Shown here piece by piece: positions 1 through 8,835 of a stretch of 64,000 nt of DNA. Positions within the stretch are counted from its first letter, which is position 1, and every line of letters starts with the position of its first letter. The DNA is from Slackia heliotrinireducens DSM 20476. GTDB lineage: Bacteria > Actinomycetota > Coriobacteriia > Coriobacteriales > Eggerthellaceae. The notes below the pieces were generated by a model. It saw only the letters and a list, made by a program, of their open reading frames with translations, did no database searches and was not told where the DNA came from. The stretch is from NCBI RefSeq assembly GCF_000023885.1, contig NC_013165.1, forward strand, positions 2,852,001 through 2,916,000. Reading direction: 5' to 3'. A program made the translations under genes and the position numbers.

Positions 1-1
1 C

Positions 2-247
2 GACCTTCCCGCAATCACGTACCTCAACAGCAGGTATGAAGGCAACCTCGCCATACTCTGGCTCGACGCGCACGGCGACCTAAACGCGCCGGTTCCCGCC
101 GAAGGGGGCCTGAAGGCGAGCGAGCTTTTGGCCATACTGCGCTCTCCTTTGGGAAACGTCGTCGGCATGGGCATCTACGAGTATGCACCCGCAGGCAGGG
201 TGGTTCCCCTGATGAAGGAAATCTTGGAAATCGGAATCGAGCTGTAG
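2..247 (+). pseudogene. Arginase/agmatinase-family C-terminal remnant (5' end outside window)
   Basis: An open frame enters from the left edge and ends at TAG 245-247, giving 81 residues. It holds the metal-binding signature LDAHGDLN, typical of the ureohydrolase (arginase) family. The text after it (EGGLKASELL, then GMGIYEYAP) matches the end of family members. Intact arginases have roughly 100 residues between these two parts, including further metal ligands; here they are about ten residues apart. I infer an in-frame internal deletion, so the product is unlikely to be an active manganese hydrolase. The missing 5' part cannot be judged. It could also be an unusually compact family member. 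Confidence 0.55.
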
Positions 248-310
248 GCAACGACGGATCTGCGCAGCTCCATCGGTCATGCCCCTCGCCGAACGTCGTC
301 CATCGGCGGA

Positions 311-350
311 CCTCGCCTTGCCCTACAACATGAGGCTCGCCGTTCGAACG
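311..350. repeat. 40-bp direct repeat, copy 1
   Basis: Positions 311-350 are identical to 7502-7541, same orientation, and the bases just upstream are also loosely similar. The unit ends in the palindrome CGTTCGAACG. It lies between genes in both places, so it is a dispersed intergenic repeat rather than coding sequence. Confidence 0.8.
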
Positions 351-460
351 ACCGTCAGCGGCGGCAGAGCCCGAACAAGAAGACCCGACGTTCGCCCTCG
401 CAAAGGCAAACGTCGTACTCGCATTGACGTGATTGTCCAATCCGTAGCGTTCACAATGAA

Positions 461-490
461 GAGGCCGCTCGGGATGTCCCGAGCGGCCTC
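461..490. terminator. Strong hairpin terminator between the arginase remnant and metQ
   Basis: A perfect 13-bp stem (461-473 with 478-490) closes on the loop ATGT and is followed on the plus strand by TTTT. It lies between convergent genes, so it probably ends transcription from both the remnant and the metNIQ operon. Confidence 0.85.
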
Positions 491-524
491 TTTTGGTTCA
501 TTGTCTTTACCGTACTGCAGAAAT

Positions 525-1379
525 CTAGAACGCAGGGATGACAGCTCCGTCGTAGGTGTCGTTGATAAAGTCGCGCACCTTATCCGTTTCCAGCAGCTCG
601 ACCATCTTCAGGATGGCCGGGTTGTTGGCATTGGCCTCGTTCACGCAAATGACGTTAGCGAACTGGGATTCGGTGGAATCTTCGCGCACCAGGTAATCGG
701 TGGGGTCAAGGCCAGCCTCCAGAAGGCGGTTCGTATTGGTGATGTAGGCGTCGAAGTCCTGGCGCGTGTTCAGGATGACGTCGGCGTCCATGGCCACGAT
801 CTCCAGATTCTTCGGGTTACTCTCGATGTAGCTCGTATCGGCGTTGGACAGGCTGATGTCGCTCTTCAGCGTAATCAGGCCAGCCTGTTCGAGGAGCTTC
901 AGGCAGCGATACTGATTGGTGACGTCTTCCTTGATGGCGATTGTGGCGCCGTCGGGAAGCTCGTCGAGGCTAGAAAGGGTCTCGGAGCACATAACCAGCG
1001 GCTCCAAGTGAATAGAACCCAATCCTACCAGATGACCGTTATTAGAGGCGTTCCATTCGTCGAGGTACGGAACGTATGCGTCGTAATGGAAGTCGACGTC
1101 GCCGTTCTCGACTTGCTCGTTCCACGTGGCATCCCATTCCTCGGATACGATGTCGAGCTTGATGCCCTCAGCGGCCAGGTCGTCCTCGATGCAACGAAGG
1201 ATTTCTGCGTGCGGAGTCGCGTCGGCCAAGCAGGTCAGCGTAACCGTTCCGTCGGCGGACTCTTCACTTTCAGCCTCAGGTTTGTCGCTGGAGCCGCAGC
1301 CGGCAACAGTTGCCGCCAAAGCAACTGCGAAAGCCGAGCTCAAGAGCAATTTGACCATTTTGCTTTTTACAAGTTTCAT
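525..1379 (-). CDS. metQ: MetQ/NlpA-family methionine-binding lipoprotein
   Basis: Substrate-binding lipoprotein of a methionine-type ABC importer, 284 residues. The N-terminus is a lipoprotein signal: charged start, hydrophobic stretch, then VAGC with the lipidated cysteine at residue 28. The mature part has the NlpA-family layout (EWDATWNEQVENGDVDFHYD and later VILNTRQDFDAYI). The start has AAAGGA just upstream. It is the last gene of a minus-strand operon metN-metI-metQ, the usual MetNIQ gene set. The ligand (L- or D-methionine or a relative) is inferred from family and context. Transcription probably stops at the hairpin at 461-490. Confidence 0.9.
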   Translation of the reverse strand: MKLVKSKMVKLLLSSAFAVALAATVAGCGSSDKPEAESEESADGTVTLTCLADATPHAEILRCIEDDLAAEGIKLDIVSEEWDATWNEQVENGDVDFHYDAYVPYLDEWNASNNGHLVGLGSIHLEPLVMCSETLSSLDELPDGATIAIKEDVTNQYRCLKLLEQAGLITLKSDISLSNADTSYIESNPKNLEIVAMDADVILNTRQDFDAYITNTNRLLEAGLDPTDYLVREDSTESQFANVICVNEANANNPAILKMVELLETDKVRDFINDTYDGAVIPAF

Positions 1380-1409
1380 CTCTTTCCTTTCGGTTGTTTA
1401 TTACCTATC

Positions 1410-2120
1410 TCAGAGCATCTTTCGACGCTTAAGAACCATACGTGCCATGCCTTCGAACATCAGTTGCACCAGCTCAGCGAACACAACCAGAATCAGCACC
1501 GTCGCAATAAGAATGTCGTAACGGAAGCGGTTGAATCCGTACTGCACCGCAATGTTGCCGATGCCACCCGCGCCGAACGCGCCCGCCAGGGCAGTCATGG
1601 ACAATATGGCGATCACAACCACGCCGAAGCTGCGGAAGATCGATGGCACCGCCTCAGGCAGCACCACCGTGAACATGATGCGTGTGTTGGAGGCGCCCAT
1701 AGCCTTTGCCGCTTCAATCTTGCCTCGGTCCACTTCGAGCAACGCCGTCTCGACGAGACGCGCGCACATAGGAATGCAGCTCATGGCCAAAGCAATGATG
1801 CAAGCGTTGGCACCGTAGCCCTTGCCCGTGATGGCACGAGCCAGCGGCAGCGTGAGGATAATCATGATCATCGAAGGCAGAGAGCGCAGCGCATTGATGA
1901 GCGCGCTCAGGGGCTGGTAGAACGCCGGCCGGGAATCAAGTCCCGTCGCGTTCGTCCATGCCAGTACGATACCGATCAGCGTTCCAAATCCGAACGTGAG
2001 AACGGTGGCCATGAGAATCATGTACAGCGTATCCAGGCACGCAGGGCCCAAAAGCGCCCAGACCTCGGCCGAAAACGCGCTCGCGATGATTTCCTGCAGG
2101 GAATGAGTCGCAAACGTCAT
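1410..2120 (-). CDS. metI: MetI-type methionine ABC transporter permease
   Basis: Membrane component of the methionine importer, 236 residues with about five or six hydrophobic helices. The EAA loop contacting the ATPase is visible (EAAKAMGASN, in the second half). I place the start at 2120 (MTFATHSL) rather than the longer frame opening at 2153, because a GAGGT-like ribosome site lies just before it and the metN stop is two bases away, indicating translational coupling. Confidence 0.9.
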   Translation of the reverse strand: MTFATHSLQEIIASAFSAEVWALLGPACLDTLYMILMATVLTFGFGTLIGIVLAWTNATGLDSRPAFYQPLSALINALRSLPSMIMIILTLPLARAITGKGYGANACIIALAMSCIPMCARLVETALLEVDRGKIEAAKAMGASNTRIMFTVVLPEAVPSIFRSFGVVVIAILSMTALAGAFGAGGIGNIAVQYGFNRFRYDILIATVLILVVFAELVQLMFEGMARMVLKRRKML

Positions 2121-2122
2121 GC

Positions 2123-2923
2123 CTACCTCACCTTCGGTTTCTCGCTCGCCCACGTTTGGCTGAGCTGTTTCTCAACGCTCAAGAACATCTGGCCGGTTTC
2201 GCTGCAGGGTGCGTCCAGAACCTCGTGCGCCGGACCTTTTTCGACGATAAGGCCGTTCTCGATGACGGCCACGTGATTGCAGGCATAGCGCATCACATTG
2301 ATTTCGTGCGAGATCATAACCACCGTTACGCCATGTTCCTTGTTCATGAATTTGATCAGGTCCAGAACGGAGAGCGTGGTCAGCGGGTCAAGAGCGCTCG
2401 TTGCCTCGTCGCAGAGCAGCACCTTAGGATCGTTAGCCATGGCTCGCGCGATTCCGACGCGCTGTTTCTGTCCACCCGACAGCTGGCTCGGGTAGTAATC
2501 CGCCTTGTCGGCCAGTCCGACTTCCTCGAGCAAACGGCTCACTTTCTCTTGCTGCACCTGTTTGTCGACGCCGGCAATTTTGAGGGGATACGCCACGTTG
2601 TCGCGCACCGTCTTCGAGTCGAACAGGTTGAAATGCTGAAAAATCATGCCGATTTCCTGGCGCTTCGCAGCCAGCTCGCGCTTCGACAAAGAAGCGATGT
2701 CCACACCGTCGATGGCAATAGTGCCCGATGTTATCTCCTCAAGGCGATTGAGGCAACGCACGAACGTCGATTTGCCAGCACCGCTCAAACCGATGATGCC
2801 GTAGATGTCGCCCTTTTCGATGTCAAGGTCGATTCCCTTCAGCACCTCGACGCTTTGGTTTTTCCTGTCAGTGAATACTTTGCGCAAACCCTCGATATGA
2901 ATTGCCGGCTCGCCCATATGCAC
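2123..2923 (-). CDS. metN: MetN-type methionine ABC transporter ATPase
   Basis: ATP-binding subunit of the methionine importer, 266 residues. Walker A is GLSGAGKST (45-53), the ABC signature is LSGGQKQR, and Walker B is VLLCDEATSALD, followed by the H-loop MISHE. Classical MetN proteins are about 340 residues with a C-terminal NIL regulatory domain that senses methionine; this one stops soon after the nucleotide-binding domain, so that feedback domain is absent. A second in-frame ATG two codons in is an alternative start. No S-box riboswitch is evident upstream. Confidence 0.9.
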   Translation of the reverse strand: MHMGEPAIHIEGLRKVFTDRKNQSVEVLKGIDLDIEKGDIYGIIGLSGAGKSTFVRCLNRLEEITSGTIAIDGVDIASLSKRELAAKRQEIGMIFQHFNLFDSKTVRDNVAYPLKIAGVDKQVQQEKVSRLLEEVGLADKADYYPSQLSGGQKQRVGIARAMANDPKVLLCDEATSALDPLTTLSVLDLIKFMNKEHGVTVVMISHEINVMRYACNHVAVIENGLIVEKGPAHEVLDAPCSETGQMFLSVEKQLSQTWASEKPKVR

Positions 2924-3261
2924 CGTTCCCTACTCAATACCCGATTGCCAGCGCGCAGGCATAGGAAAACCATACGCTGTTCGGTGTCGATTATTCGCTT
3001 ATGCAGAAAGGTGCGCTAAATGCCGTTCCAATCATTCAGCGCATTGGCAGAAACCTCCAGCAAGGTCTAAGATTCGCCTTCTTGACGCAGAACAGAAGCC
3101 ACGAACCGCAGAAGTCATGCTGCGAAGTATTTATATAAATATTCAGTATATTGACTTGAGTCCACTTGCTCAATAGAGAACCACTACAGTCGCCACAGGA
3201 TGGGCATATGTTTTCTCGCACTTGCCGCACCACTTCTACCCGTTATGGGAAATCGCTTCGA
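2924..3261. other. Intergenic, no gene seen
   Basis: This 338-bp stretch separates metN from the transposase gene. It includes an AT-rich patch around 3118-3175, unlike the coding flanks. No tRNA, riboswitch or convincing gene is visible. The metN promoter should lie here on the minus strand, but I could not pick a clear one, and I see no terminal inverted repeat for the neighbouring transposase. Confidence 0.5.
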
Positions 3262-4959
3262 TTATTCTTGCCGCACCTGACGAAACATGCGAGAAATCGC
3301 CGAGACGCTCATAAGGGGATGAGATAAATCAATCCCCACCGCTTCGGCGAGCCTATCGCTCAAATGGCTTCGATAGTTGAAGAAGTATTGCCCTGGACTG
3401 ATTTCGAGGCCCGTTAGCTGGACGAGCGTGTCGAGATGCGTCTCATCGGCAGGTCCTGCCTCGGCACTTTCGCAGATCAGGTGCTTTGTGCAGGACGCCA
3501 AAAAGCATATGAGAAAGTGCGCCTGGATATAACGATTTCGCGAAAGCCAGCTTGGATACGCGCTCCATTCTCCCGGCATGGGTTCGAATTCGACTTGCAT
3601 TTCGTCCAACTTACGGTATAGCCCGATGACCTGCGTTTCTGAAAGATCGAGCTCGGACGTGACAAGATTCAGATAGCCGTCCATCGCCTCGTCGGCAGCT
3701 ATTCTGTCCCAATATACCTGCCATACACGACTGTCCGTTTCGCTTGGCCGGGCGCCGTCTGATTTGTAGATGGCACGCACCGAACGAGCAGAGCCATCCA
3801 AAGACCGGCCATTGGCGAACGCGTTCTCAGTTCGTTTGACTATCCGGAATCGGTTGAAACGCCTGGACTCGTACTCGTCGCGTAACCACGCCGCCACTTC
3901 TTTAACGGCGATGCTGCCTGGATGCTTGCGGGCGCCAAAACCTTCAATCGAACGCACGTCCATGCGCTGTTTGCAGCGGGACCCATTATCATCAAGCGGT
4001 TTATACCCTTTCGCATCGATGAGCCACATGCGAGAACTCTGTTTGCCCTTGCGTAACGACTGCGGCAATGCAAAGCCGAATCCTCGGTCGGAAAGCTCAC
4101 CGAGCTCGAAGCTATCTGCGCCAACGGCTTTGCGGGAGACGACAACGAGACGTGTGTCGGGATGGCGCTCGGCAAGTTCGATCATGGCAGGAAACGAACT
4201 AAGCGGCGCAGCCAGGCTTGCGCAGAAAACAGCATAATCGAGCGGCATGCCTTCTCCGTTCGTCATTAACGCAAACTGGACGACGGGATTGTCGCGGTTT
4301 TGCCAAGGCTTCGCAAAGTCCGGCTTGTCGTAGCGAGTTCCTTCAATATAGAAATTAGTTACGAAGCAGTACGCATGCGAATGTCCCCGTTCATGTCGCT
4401 CGCTGCGCATGGCTTTACCTACGTGCTTGCGCAGCTTCGAGAAATCGCTCCCCAATGCATCCATGGCTTTGGACAGATCGTCGCAGGTCAAGCTCGACAT
4501 GCCGGGAATTCGCGAACGCAACGAGCACGCCTCGATTGCGGGTTGCAATCGAGCAATTCGGTTCCACACAAGAAGCTCCACCGCTCGTACGAGCGCCTTT
4601 TCAGCTACGAATCGATTACCGCAACGTTTGAGCGCGTTGCCGATATGCAAGCTTTGATGGAGGAAGGCGAACGCGATAGCCGACCCCGCCTCAACAGAAC
4701 GCCCCCGGCCAAACGGAATTCTCGCATTCTCCGAATACGACAACGTCACAGGAGGCTTTTTGTCGGCATGAGAAAGGTTCAGCTCCTCAACAACACTTTG
4801 AAAATGAGCGATTGGATTGGCGAAGCTTTTTTCAAGCTCGTCGAGATAGCCCAAGCTCCAAAGCGTTTTGGACCGCGGCTTTCCTTCCATCGAACGATAA
4901 CTCTGCACGATAGATAAGTACACGCGGCCGTTGGCTTTTTTCTGCTTGCGTAGGTACAT
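3262..4959 (-). CDS. IS1634-family transposase-like protein, catalytic residues apparently lost
   Basis: A 565-residue protein with the layout of IS1634/IS4-type transposases: N-terminal MYLRKQKKANGRVYLSIV, a central RNase H-like core (TNFYIE, NPVVQFALMTNGEGMPL, SDRGFGFALPQSLRKG) and a C-terminal segment IQAHFLICFLA. Family members carry a DDE triad. At the expected first Asp (YDVTNFY-type motif) this protein has Phe199, at the second (VVADRGLNS-type) it has Arg276, and at the catalytic Glu it has Gln455. The frame is otherwise intact with no stop. No flanking terminal repeats or second copy were seen. It is either a recently dead element or a transposase kept for DNA binding; the alignment is by eye. 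Confidence 0.75.
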   Translation of the reverse strand: MYLRKQKKANGRVYLSIVQSYRSMEGKPRSKTLWSLGYLDELEKSFANPIAHFQSVVEELNLSHADKKPPVTLSYSENARIPFGRGRSVEAGSAIAFAFLHQSLHIGNALKRCGNRFVAEKALVRAVELLVWNRIARLQPAIEACSLRSRIPGMSSLTCDDLSKAMDALGSDFSKLRKHVGKAMRSERHERGHSHAYCFVTNFYIEGTRYDKPDFAKPWQNRDNPVVQFALMTNGEGMPLDYAVFCASLAAPLSSFPAMIELAERHPDTRLVVVSRKAVGADSFELGELSDRGFGFALPQSLRKGKQSSRMWLIDAKGYKPLDDNGSRCKQRMDVRSIEGFGARKHPGSIAVKEVAAWLRDEYESRRFNRFRIVKRTENAFANGRSLDGSARSVRAIYKSDGARPSETDSRVWQVYWDRIAADEAMDGYLNLVTSELDLSETQVIGLYRKLDEMQVEFEPMPGEWSAYPSWLSRNRYIQAHFLICFLASCTKHLICESAEAGPADETHLDTLVQLTGLEISPGQYFFNYRSHLSDRLAEAVGIDLSHPLMSVSAISRMFRQVRQE

Positions 4960-5483
4960 GAAGCAACTCTAGCAGCGCAAATAGCGCACTGAGAACGGCT
5001 GAGCCCGTAAATCTACCGTTTATCTACGAATAGATATATGCAATAAGTATTGTAATTATGAATATATATTCATTGCCCAGCGAAAACGCAGCTTGATGGA
5101 CGACGAACGCCAAAATCGGCAAAGCGGGTCCTTTGACGGTTTTAAACGCTCGGCATAATTCAATAATCGTGTTTGCTATGCTGATGGCGTTTCGAAACCA
5201 CATGCGCTTTTTCTGCTGCTATAAAGCGCATGCGCATCTGTGCGAGTCGCATTCTACATCGAGAAAGTCCCTATGCTCTACCTGGCGTTATGAGATCGTG
5301 CCCCATTGGGCACAAGAACCATCTAGGTCTTGAAGCCGCACATACAAGGCAAGCGGCAGCGAATCGTTGCGATTGACGAAGTTGCTGCGCGGAAATCGGC
5401 GCGTTCAACAGGGAGTGCACTTTTCACCAAGGGGGAAGGCAATTGTATGCTCCGGCTTAATGCGCCCGAGAAGGGAGAATTGT
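4960..5483. other. Intergenic, AT-rich then promoter region of corrinoid gene
   Basis: About 520 bp. The left part (5020-5075) is strongly AT-rich. A stretch around 5138-5151 (GGTTTTAAACGCTCG-like) resembles one at 43191-43204 inside an inverted-repeat element. A possible promoter for the next gene is TTCACC (5423-5428) and TATGCT (5446-5451), spacing 17. No cobalamin riboswitch motif is seen. Confidence 0.35.
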
Positions 5484-6137
5484 ATGGCCAGTAAGGAAGA
5501 ACTCATTCAGCGGATGTACGACTGCGTCGTCGAGATGGAGGACGAAGACGTCGTGAACGCATGCAGGGAATACCTTGCAGAAGGCTACGACGCCTACGAC
5601 GGCATCATGGAAGGCCTCGTGGCCGGTATGAACAAAGCCAGCGAGCTTTACGACGAGGAGGAATACTTCGTAACCGACGTGCTGCTCTGCTCGGATGCGC
5701 TGTATGCAGGCTTGGACGTGCTGCGTCCGCACCTCAAGAACGACGAGTCGATGGGCGAAGCCAAAAAGGTCGTTATCGGTGTCGTTGAGGGCGATACGCA
5801 CGACATCGGAAAGAACCTCGTGAAAATCATGCTTGAAACCGCCGGCTTCGAGATGTACGACCTTGGCCGCGACGTGCCCCTGAACTCCTATGTCGAGAAG
5901 GCCCAGGAGGTCAATGCGGATATCGTCGCCATGTCCACGCTCATGACCACCACCATGGGCGGCATGCGCACCGTCGTTGAAAAGCTCGGCGAAGCCGGCA
6001 TCCGCGATCATGTGAAGGTGATGATCGGGGGCAGCCCCGTTTCCCGCAAGTTCGCCGATGAGATTGGCGCCGACGGCTACTCGTCGAACGCCGTTGAAGC
6101 CGTGGCCGTCGCCAAGGAGCTCGTCGGCATGAAGTAG
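5484..6137 (+). CDS. Corrinoid (B12-binding) methyltransferase protein, MtaC/MtbC type
   Basis: Carries a cobamide whose cobalt shuttles a methyl group between a substrate methyltransferase and an acceptor methyltransferase; cytoplasmic. The 217-residue protein has the helical cap domain (about 1-90) and a Rossmann-like B12 domain with the DxHxxG signature at residues 104-109 (DTHDIG), His106 being the lower cobalt ligand, plus a GG turn (IGGSPV) near the end. Start 5484 is chosen for the GGGAG just upstream; a longer frame opening at 5367 has no ribosome site. It is followed 100 bp later by a UroD-family methyltransferase, its probable partner. No substrate-specific methyltransferase is adjacent. 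Confidence 0.92.
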   Translation: MASKEELIQRMYDCVVEMEDEDVVNACREYLAEGYDAYDGIMEGLVAGMNKASELYDEEEYFVTDVLLCSDALYAGLDVLRPHLKNDESMGEAKKVVIGVVEGDTHDIGKNLVKIMLETAGFEMYDLGRDVPLNSYVEKAQEVNADIVAMSTLMTTTMGGMRTVVEKLGEAGIRDHVKVMIGGSPVSRKFADEIGADGYSSNAVEAVAVAKELVGMK

Positions 6138-6237
6138 GCAGCCCCGTCCGCGCAGAGCCGATATGACCCGGCCGGATACACATGCAGGTTAGACAGCATC
6201 AACAGATGTCAGTTACGTCAACGTTATAGGAGTGAAT

Positions 6238-7314
6238 ATGCATCCCAAAGATCAAATGACGCCTAACGAGAGAATGGGAGCGTTGTTCGCAGGAGAGCCC
6301 CTCGACCGTCTGCCTATGATGCCCTTCGTCATTTCCTACTCTCCCCGTGTTTTGAACCAGACTCAACGCTGGTATCGTGAGAGCGCCGAAAACCGTGCGG
6401 CGTGTCAAATCGCCGCTTACGAAAAGTGGGGGCACGACACGATGGTTATTGAATACAGCCTCCACGGGGTGTCCCATGCGCTCGGCAGCACCTGGACAGA
6501 CCCCGAAAACGCACAGACCGCGATCGACAAGCACCGCCTTGACGACCTTGATGACGTGGACGGGATCGATTGGGATATCGATGCGGTTCGCAAGGAGAAC
6601 GATCCGTGGATGCAGATGAACGTCGACGCCGCGCAAATCTGTCTTGATAGGTACGGTGACGAAGTGGGCGTGAGCGTCACTCTGCCTGGAGCAATGACCG
6701 CGGCTTCGGGTCTGTATCCCGTCGCTCAGCTGCTTCGAGCGAAGAGAAAGCAGCCCGAACAGCTTCATAAGCTGCTCAAAATCTGCAATGAGGCCATAAA
6801 ACTCGTATGCGAGGAGTTCATCAAACTGGGCGCCACCCCGTTCCTGTGCGACCCGGTCGCTTCCGGCACCATCATCAACGAGAAAGAATTCCGCGAGTTC
6901 TCGCTGCCCTACACTCAGGAGGTTTTCAAGTTCTGCCATGACAACGGGGGAGGCTGCGGTTATCACATCTGCGGTGATACGACGAAGCTCACCCAAGCCA
7001 TGAGTGAAAGCGGCTGCGACATGCTCAGCGTGGATGACGCGGTCGACCTTTCGTACGTGAAGGAGGTCTGCGGCGATAAGCTGCCGCTCATCGGCAACGT
7101 AAGCCCAAACGCCACAATGATGCTCGGCACTCCCGAGGATGTTCGACGCAACATCAAGGAGAACCTCAAAAAGGCATACGACTCCCCTTGCGGATACATC
7201 GTTGCCACCGGTTGCGACATTCCGCTGCCCGCCCCGATCGAGAATGTCGATGCTTTCATGGACGGCGTTCGTGAGCTCGCCCGATATCCGTTCGACCCCG
7301 AAAAGTGGGCATAG
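6238..7314 (+). CDS. UroD/MtaA-family corrinoid-dependent methyltransferase
   Basis: A 358-residue protein of the uroporphyrinogen decarboxylase superfamily, in the branch of cobamide-dependent methyltransferases (MtaA, MtbA, CmuA). Zinc ligands of that branch are present: HIC at 243-245 and Cys326 (ATGCDIP). It presumably moves a methyl group between the corrinoid protein encoded just upstream and a thiol or tetrahydrofolate; the acceptor is unknown. Start ATG 6238 follows AGGAG (6228-6232) at normal distance; a GTG two codons earlier overlaps that ribosome site. The gene is clearly not heme-pathway HemE, given its context and zinc site. Confidence 0.88.
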   Translation: MHPKDQMTPNERMGALFAGEPLDRLPMMPFVISYSPRVLNQTQRWYRESAENRAACQIAAYEKWGHDTMVIEYSLHGVSHALGSTWTDPENAQTAIDKHRLDDLDDVDGIDWDIDAVRKENDPWMQMNVDAAQICLDRYGDEVGVSVTLPGAMTAASGLYPVAQLLRAKRKQPEQLHKLLKICNEAIKLVCEEFIKLGATPFLCDPVASGTIINEKEFREFSLPYTQEVFKFCHDNGGGCGYHICGDTTKLTQAMSESGCDMLSVDDAVDLSYVKEVCGDKLPLIGNVSPNATMMLGTPEDVRRNIKENLKKAYDSPCGYIVATGCDIPLPAPIENVDAFMDGVRELARYPFDPEKWA

Positions 7315-7501
7315 CCGCGGCAGAAAGATTATCCGAGATTGGCGCTTTTGGCCCCGTTTGCGTGAGCTGCGGGTCTGTTCTCTCTGCGGATTGAGGCCTA
7401 TGCAATCGGACGTGGAGAGAACCTTGCGCCATCCCCCCGACTTTGCGTTAGTTTGCCGAGATGCCCTTTCGCCCGCTCTCCACCCCCCTCCATCAGCATG
7501 G

Positions 7502-7541
7502 CCTCGCCTTGCCCTACAACATGAGGCTCGCCGTTCGAACG
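7502..7541. repeat. 40-bp direct repeat, copy 2
   Basis: Identical to 311-350. It sits in the 290-bp gap between the UroD-family gene and the convergent VanX-type gene. No coding sequence was recognised in that gap. Confidence 0.8.
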
Positions 7542-7604
7542 GCCCCCAAGGGGAAGGCGAAGCACATAGCGAAAGCACCTTGCCGCAGCGGCGCCGAAAC
7601 CGCT

Positions 7605-8405
7605 TTACTTTACGGCGTCGGCGCAGTTCGGAAAGTCGAAGAACGTCTCCGGATACGGCTCGTCGGCCAGGCGGAAATGCCACCACTCGGTATCGAGCGG
7701 AGTGTAGCCGGCGCCTACCATGATGTCGCGCAGGGTCATGCGGTTGGCGTACTGTTCGTCGGTGATATCCATGTAATCGGGATGGCTCAGCTCGCCGAAG
7801 AAATCGAAGGGACCGCCGGTGTCGATTTCCTTACCCGTCGCCATATCGAACAGCGTAAGGTCCACCGTCGCACCGCGGCTGTGTCCGCTGCGATGGTCGA
7901 TGTAGCCCTGGTCGAACAGCACGGATTTATCCAGGTCAGGATAGAAATAGGGCTTCATGCGCGTGTCATTCACATCCTCCGCCCAGCGCTCGAAGTGGTT
8001 CACGCTGCGCTGCGGTCGATACGCATCCCAAATCTTCAGGCGATAGCCTGCGGCGATGGCGGCGTCGCTTGCATCCTTTAAGGCTTCGGCCGCCTGCTTG
8101 CACAGGATTGCCACGGGTTCCAAGTAGCCGTCGATGTGTTCGCCCACGAAGTTGTACGTGCCGAAGTAGCGAATCTCTTGGATGACGTCGGGCGCCACAT
8201 CGGTAATCAGCACGAAATCGCTCGCGTCGTAGGACGCGTCATCCAACTTCGTGTAGCCCTCGTACAGGTCGGTTTCTTCCGGCTTTTGTGCACAACCGCC
8301 TGCAAGCGATGCGGCAGCCGCCCCAGCCAAGGCAAGCCCGCTCAGCTTGATCGCATTGCGCCTGCTCATAGTAGAACCGTTCGATCGATTCGGCGATGTG
8401 GCCAT
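7605..8405 (-). CDS. VanX-family D-Ala-D-Ala dipeptidase, Tat-exported lipoprotein
   Basis: Zinc dipeptidase of the VanX/DdpX family (peptidase M15D), 266 residues. Signatures are GHSRGATVD with zinc ligands His175 and Asp182, and EWWHF with Glu240 and ligand His243. The N-terminus has a twin-arginine motif (SRRNAIKL, Arg15-Arg16), a hydrophobic stretch and a lipobox AGGC (Cys38), so it should fold inside, leave by Tat and be lipid-anchored outside. That placement points to recycling of wall-derived D-Ala-D-Ala rather than cytoplasmic vancomycin-resistance VanX; no vanHA genes are nearby. Start 8405 follows a run of G (AAGGGGGGG). Confidence 0.88.
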   Translation of the reverse strand: MATSPNRSNGSTMSRRNAIKLSGLALAGAAAASLAGGCAQKPEETDLYEGYTKLDDASYDASDFVLITDVAPDVIQEIRYFGTYNFVGEHIDGYLEPVAILCKQAAEALKDASDAAIAAGYRLKIWDAYRPQRSVNHFERWAEDVNDTRMKPYFYPDLDKSVLFDQGYIDHRSGHSRGATVDLTLFDMATGKEIDTGGPFDFFGELSHPDYMDITDEQYANRMTLRDIMVGAGYTPLDTEWWHFRLADEPYPETFFDFPNCADAVK

Positions 8406-8835
8406 GTTTTGCGCCCCCCCTTGTTGTTCGGTTGTGCGCGACGGCCGCAAACATGGCGTCCATGCGCACCGATGCCTGAAGATGAACAAACCCATTGTAA
8501 TCCGAAACCAACGGCCGCATATGACCAAACTGCCCGAAACGGCAACCGCGCAACAGGCAATCAGGCACTGGCAGCAAAATGCGGCAGCACGTTGCAACGC
8601 TGCATTCTGAAGCACGTCATCATATAGGAGTCCGGCACCACCGCCCGTCGAGGCCGAACACGCGCGGAGCTGCATCGCCAAAAGCAGCTCCGCGGCTTCC
8701 CCAAAGGCAACAGGCCCCTTGGGAAATGCCCGTACTTTGCACCCCACGCCATGACCGAATATCGAGCACGAGAACATCAGGTGCTTCTGGTATGCTCCTG
8801 GAAACGGTGATTGAAAAACGACGGAAGGGGCGATC
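8406..8835. other. Divergent intergenic region with an 11-bp stem-loop
   Basis: 430 bp between divergent genes. It holds a perfect 11-bp stem (8663-8673 with 8684-8694, loop ATCGCCAAAA), not followed by a T run. An extended -10 element TGGTATGCT at 8788-8796 probably serves the downstream GyrI-like gene. No gene was recognised. Confidence 0.5.

Noticed and set aside
279-2276. 665-codon plus-strand open frame across metQ and metI
   Set aside because: Antisense to two clearly recognised transporter genes; no ribosome site and no family resemblance.
2924-3100. SAM (S-box) riboswitch upstream of metN
   Set aside because: The expected conserved segments and anti-terminator layout are not present on the minus strand.
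5133-5333. 66-codon frame between the transposase and corrinoid genes
   Set aside because: No ribosome site, odd composition and no resemblance to known proteins.
4960-5483. Cobalamin riboswitch upstream of the corrinoid protein
   Set aside because: No B12-box or kissing-loop motif could be found by eye.
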